Below are positions 60,984 through 64,000 of a stretch of 64,000 bases of DNA, one piece after another. The position numbers and the translations under genes were made by a program. The DNA comes from Halococcus salsus. Its GTDB lineage: Archaea > Halobacteriota > Halobacteria > Halobacteriales > Halococcaceae. The stretch covers positions 1,291,216 through 1,355,215 of the forward strand of contig NZ_JAAAJC010000001.1 of assembly GCF_009900715.1 (NCBI RefSeq), read 5' to 3'. How positions within the stretch are numbered: the first letter of the stretch is position 1; each line of letters opens with the position of its first letter. The notes under the pieces were generated by a model. It had not been told where the DNA came from. It worked only from the letters and a program-made list of their open reading frames with translations, and ran no database searches.

Positions 60984-62360
60984 ATGTCGGAGAACCAACC
61001 GGCGAGTAGGGAAGGCGAATCGCATCCGAACCATCCGAACGTCGACCAATCGGACCGAACCGTCCCGCGGAACCTGCGTCAGTCAGGCGACCCGGGCATC
61101 GAGATGCTGGTCTCGACCCGTGTGCGAAAGTCGCCGTTCTTCCACAAGTCCTTCGGCGAGGAGGGCGCGTGGCGCGCGACGGTCTACAACCGCATCTACC
61201 ACCCGCGTGGCTACGTCGAACCCGAAGAGGGCGGTACCAGCGTCGAACATGACGCCCTCGTCAACCGTGTGACCCTCTGGGACGTCGCCGTCGAGCGCCA
61301 GATCCGCGTGAAGGGTCCCGACGCCGAAGCCTTCGTCAACTACGTCATCACGCGCGACGCGACCGAGATCGACGTGATGGCCGGCAAGTACGTCATCCTC
61401 TGCAACGAGGACGGTGGCGTTCTGAACGACCCGGTGCTCCTTCGCCCTGAGGAGGACGAGTTCTGGTTTTCGATCTCGGATTCCACCCTGATGCAGTGGC
61501 TCCAGGGCGTCAACGTCGGCGAGGACTACGACGTTGAGATCGACGAGATCGACGTCGCCCCGATGCAGATCCAGGGGCCCCTCTCCGAGGACGTGATGCG
61601 GGAGCTCGTCGGCGACGCCGTGAGCGACGTGCCCTACTACGGCCTGATGGCGGCCGAAGTCAACGGCTGTGATATCCTGATCAGCCAGACCGGGTTCTCG
61701 GGCGAGAAGGGCTACGAGATCTACGTTACGGAAGCGATGAAGAACGCGGACGCCGTTTGGGACCCGGTCGCCGAGACGGTGAAGGACCACGACGGCATGG
61801 TGATCGCGCCGGGCCACCAGCGCCGCATCGCCGCGGGCATCCTCTCGTGGGGCCAAGACTTGGACCACGAGACCTCGCCGTTCCAGGTCAACCTCGAATA
61901 CCAAGTCCCGGACGACAAGGACGCCGATTACGTCGGGAAGGAGGAACTCGAACGCCAACAGGAGATGGTCGAGAACGGCGAGTACCCCTTCACACAGAAG
62001 ATGGTGGGGCTCAAACTCGGTGGTGAACCGATCCGGGACTACCCCTCGGACTTCTGGCTGGTCTCGGATCCCGAGACGGGCGAGGAGTGTGGCTACGTCA
62101 CGTCGGCGTGGTACAACCCCGAACTCGAAACCAACATCGCGCTGGCGCACGTCCCGGCCGAAAAGCTCGACGGTGACATCCGGGAAGTCTACGATGGCGA
62201 GATCGACACCGAGTTCGAGGTCCACCTCCCCGACGAGTACGCCGAAGCGCCGGGCGAACCGGTGTTCGCCATGGTCGCGGAAGTGCCGTTCAAGGAGTCG
62301 GTGAACCTGAGCGCGCGCGAGCAGGCCAAGCTCAGTGCCAAACAGGAAGCGAGCGAGTAA
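60984..62360 (+). CDS. DmdA-like tetrahydrofolate-dependent methyltransferase (GcvT superfamily)
   Basis: The 458-aa protein has the GcvT fold with features of dimethylsulfoniopropionate demethylase DmdA: RVRKSPFFHKSFGEEG and TVYNRIYHPRG at the start, LWDVAVERQIRVKGPDAEAFV, NEDGGVLNDPVLLRPEEDEFWFSISDST, GFSGEKGYEIYVTE, and AAGILSWGQDLDHETSPFQVNLEYQV. DmdA moves a methyl group from DMSP to tetrahydrofolate. A glycine-cleavage T protein is less likely, as it shares fewer motifs and no gcvH or gcvP is nearby. ATG 60984 leaves an N-terminal extension of about 45 residues, and the C-terminus is also longer than in DmdA. The substrate is open (sulfonium, N-methyl or O-methyl). Confidence 0.8.
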   Translation: MSENQPASREGESHPNHPNVDQSDRTVPRNLRQSGDPGIEMLVSTRVRKSPFFHKSFGEEGAWRATVYNRIYHPRGYVEPEEGGTSVEHDALVNRVTLWDVAVERQIRVKGPDAEAFVNYVITRDATEIDVMAGKYVILCNEDGGVLNDPVLLRPEEDEFWFSISDSTLMQWLQGVNVGEDYDVEIDEIDVAPMQIQGPLSEDVMRELVGDAVSDVPYYGLMAAEVNGCDILISQTGFSGEKGYEIYVTEAMKNADAVWDPVAETVKDHDGMVIAPGHQRRIAAGILSWGQDLDHETSPFQVNLEYQVPDDKDADYVGKEELERQQEMVENGEYPFTQKMVGLKLGGEPIRDYPSDFWLVSDPETGEECGYVTSAWYNPELETNIALAHVPAEKLDGDIREVYDGEIDTEFEVHLPDEYAEAPGEPVFAMVAEVPFKESVNLSAREQAKLSAKQEASE

Positions 62361-62503
62361 CGTCCGCCCGCGAGTAACCCCGCTTCCCCGCACCGCAAGC
62401 GGGTTCGACGATTCTTTCGTGGTCTCGGATCCCCCGGAAGTGCAAGGGCGATGGAGCTTCAAACCCGAACAGAGGACTCTCCTTTTCTAGTAGGGAGGAA
62501 CCG

Positions 62504-64000
62504 TCAGTCCGTCCGTAACGTGTCTTCCGCGGTGGCGATGGCAGCGGCGTTCTCGGCCACCTCGTGGACACGGACGATGTCGACACCACGGTCGACCGCC
62601 AGCGCCGTCGCAGCGACGGTCGGCATGAGGCGGTCGTCGGGATCGGTTCCCGCAGGTTCGAACATCGACTTCTGGGAGTGGCCGATCATGAGGGGGGTCC
62701 CCAATGCCCGGAACTCGTCCAGTCGGTCAAGTAGGGCAAAGCTTTCGGCTCTACTCTTCCCGAAGCCGAGCCCGGGGTCGACGATGAGATTCGAACGGTC
62801 GATACCCGCCCGCTCGGCAAGCAGAACGCGTTCGGTGAGGGCTTCCAGTACGTCGTGTACCACGTCGTCGTATGCGTACCGATGGTCGGGGTCGACGGGT
62901 GCCGAGAGGCTGTGCATCAGCACGGCTGGGACGTCGAAGTCGGCGACCACGCGACGCATCGCGGCGTCTTCGAGCCCGGTCACGTCGTTCACCAGGTCCG
63001 CGCCGGCCTCCAACGCCGCCTCGGCGACCGGTGGCTTCCGCGTATCGATCGATATCAACGCATTGAGGTCGTCGAGTCGCTCGATGACCGGGAGGACACG
63101 GTCGCGTTCCCTGGCGGCCGAAACCGGCTCGGCCCCCGGTCGAGTGGACTCCCCACCGACGTCCACGATCCCCGCCCCGGCCGCGACCATCCCCTCGGCC
63201 CGGTCGACCGCGGACTGAACGGCTCGATAGTCGCCACCGTCGTGAAACGAATCCGGTGTCACGTTCAGGATCCCCATGACCGTGGTTTCCTCGTCCCAGG
63301 GGTATCCGCTGGCGGTTCCCGCGGTATCCCCTCCGACCCCGGAATCGAGTTCGAGGGCCCCGCTCAACTCCGCAGCGAGAGCTCCCTCGCCTCGGTCACG
63401 CAGTCGCTGAACGAGCCTCCGGAAGTGACTGCGACTCCCCGAGAGAACCACACTGATCTGTTCGTGGTCGAGAACGCCGGAGACGGCACACGAACCGCCG
63501 ATCGAGAGCATGACCTTCTCGAGGGTAGCGGCCTCCTCGCGCCGGACCTGTATTCGAAGGGTACGATGGACGAGTCGGTCGACGTGTTCGTCCCGCTCTT
63601 TCGTCGGTACGTCCGAATTTCTCAGTGCCGACCGAGCGCGCCTCGTCGAACTCGTCGAGAGCGGCGTCGTCGTTCGCGTCCACCGGTCACGGGCCTCGGC
63701 GACGGCGTACAACGAACCCGTCGTCACGACGCAATCGTCGGGACCGGCAGCGTGGATGGCCGAATCGAGTGCAGCCCGGATCGAATCCCGCTTCACGACG
63801 TCCGCGTCGGTCTCGCGTCGGAAGACGCCGGCGAGGGTGTCCAGTCCCTGCGAGCGGTCGACGGCGGGTTCGGCGAGGAACGCTCGGTCCGTCGAGGGGA
63901 GGGAGCGACAGACGCGTCGATGGTCCTTGTCCCGCATCGCCCCGAACACCAGGTACAGGTCGTCGTACTCGAACCGGTCTAGGAGGGTCGCGAGCTTTTC
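62504..64000 (-). CDS. Folate synthesis fusion, FolC C-terminal part + dihydropteroate synthase (5' part outside window)
   Basis: The open frame runs off the window at 64000, so the N-terminus is missing. The C-terminal 260 residues are a complete dihydropteroate synthase: MGILNVTPDSFHDGGDY, DVGGESTRPGAEPVS, DLVNDVTGLED, NLIVDPGLGFGKS and MIGHSQKSMF. Before it, LVFGAMRDKDHRRVCRSLP and FLAEPAVDRSQGLDTLAGVFRRE are typical of the C-terminal domain of FolC (dihydrofolate/folylpolyglutamate synthase). FolC-FolP fusions are known from halophilic archaea. It would make the folate cofactor used by the neighbouring genes. Confidence 0.9.
   Translation of the reverse strand, partial: EKLATLLDRFEYDDLYLVFGAMRDKDHRRVCRSLPSTDRAFLAEPAVDRSQGLDTLAGVFRRETDADVVKRDSIRAALDSAIHAAGPDDCVVTTGSLYAVAEARDRWTRTTTPLSTSSTRRARSALRNSDVPTKERDEHVDRLVHRTLRIQVRREEAATLEKVMLSIGGSCAVSGVLDHEQISVVLSGSRSHFRRLVQRLRDRGEGALAAELSGALELDSGVGGDTAGTASGYPWDEETTVMGILNVTPDSFHDGGDYRAVQSAVDRAEGMVAAGAGIVDVGGESTRPGAEPVSAARERDRVLPVIERLDDLNALISIDTRKPPVAEAALEAGADLVNDVTGLEDAAMRRVVADFDVPAVLMHSLSAPVDPDHRYAYDDVVHDVLEALTERVLLAERAGIDRSNLIVDPGLGFGKSRAESFALLDRLDEFRALGTPLMIGHSQKSMFEPAGTDPDDRLMPTVAATALAVDRGVDIVRVHEVAENAAAIATAEDTLRTD

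Overview
The window is a gene-dense, GC-rich stretch of a haloarchaeal chromosome (class Halobacteria; genus not determinable from this alone). The evidence is acidic proteomes with many D/E-rich proteins, leaderless genes with TATA elements about 25-30 nt before the start codon, archaeal-type enzymes (GHMP-fold shikimate kinase, FAU-1 ribonuclease, folC-folP fusion), Tat-dependent lipoproteins, and small zinc-ribbon proteins typical of haloarchaea. No rRNA, tRNA or CRISPR array was seen.

0-17 kb: a small antitoxin-like gene and a zinc-finger remnant precede an FAD amino-acid-oxidase-like gene. It is divergent from a three-gene formate-dehydrogenase-like operon (NuoF-like subunit, NuoG-N-like Fe-S subunit, catalytic molybdopterin subunit). 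Molybdenum cofactor genes (moaA, mobA) and a second, stand-alone molybdopterin oxidoreductase follow. The pstSCAB phosphate transporter is a tightly overlapping minus-strand operon just upstream of that second enzyme.

17-34 kb: housekeeping region with msrB, a Nudix hydrolase, a GT81-like glycosyltransferase, the menaquinone genes menA-menC-menE, an NRDE protein, a LysE exporter, an HD hydrolase, aroE, an acidic repeat/helix-hairpin-helix protein, an enoyl-CoA hydratase, and shikimate kinase plus chorismate mutase. A 450-bp spacer at 26.1-26.55 kb is packed with perfect hairpins.

34-52 kb: looser, more accessory region with a photolyase (with a leaderless upstream ORF), an asparaginase, an HP0310-type polysaccharide deacetylase/imidase relative, SDR enzymes, a Thr/Pro-repeat lipoprotein, FAU-1, two Na+/H+ antiporters, an AI-2E family protein, FxsA and CPBP membrane proteins, and a carbamoylase-type amidohydrolase.

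53-64 kb: the most interesting part. A Na+-type BCCT betaine transporter, an intact IS200/IS605 element (TnpA + TnpB with a predicted omega RNA), a dimethylglycine/sarcosine-dehydrogenase-like fusion (FAD oxidase + GcvT), MetF, a DmdA-like tetrahydrofolate methyltransferase, and a FolC-FolP fusion cut by the window edge. Together they look like a folate-dependent system for importing and demethylating a methylated osmolyte. This is inferred from family and neighbourhood and is not proven by the sequence.
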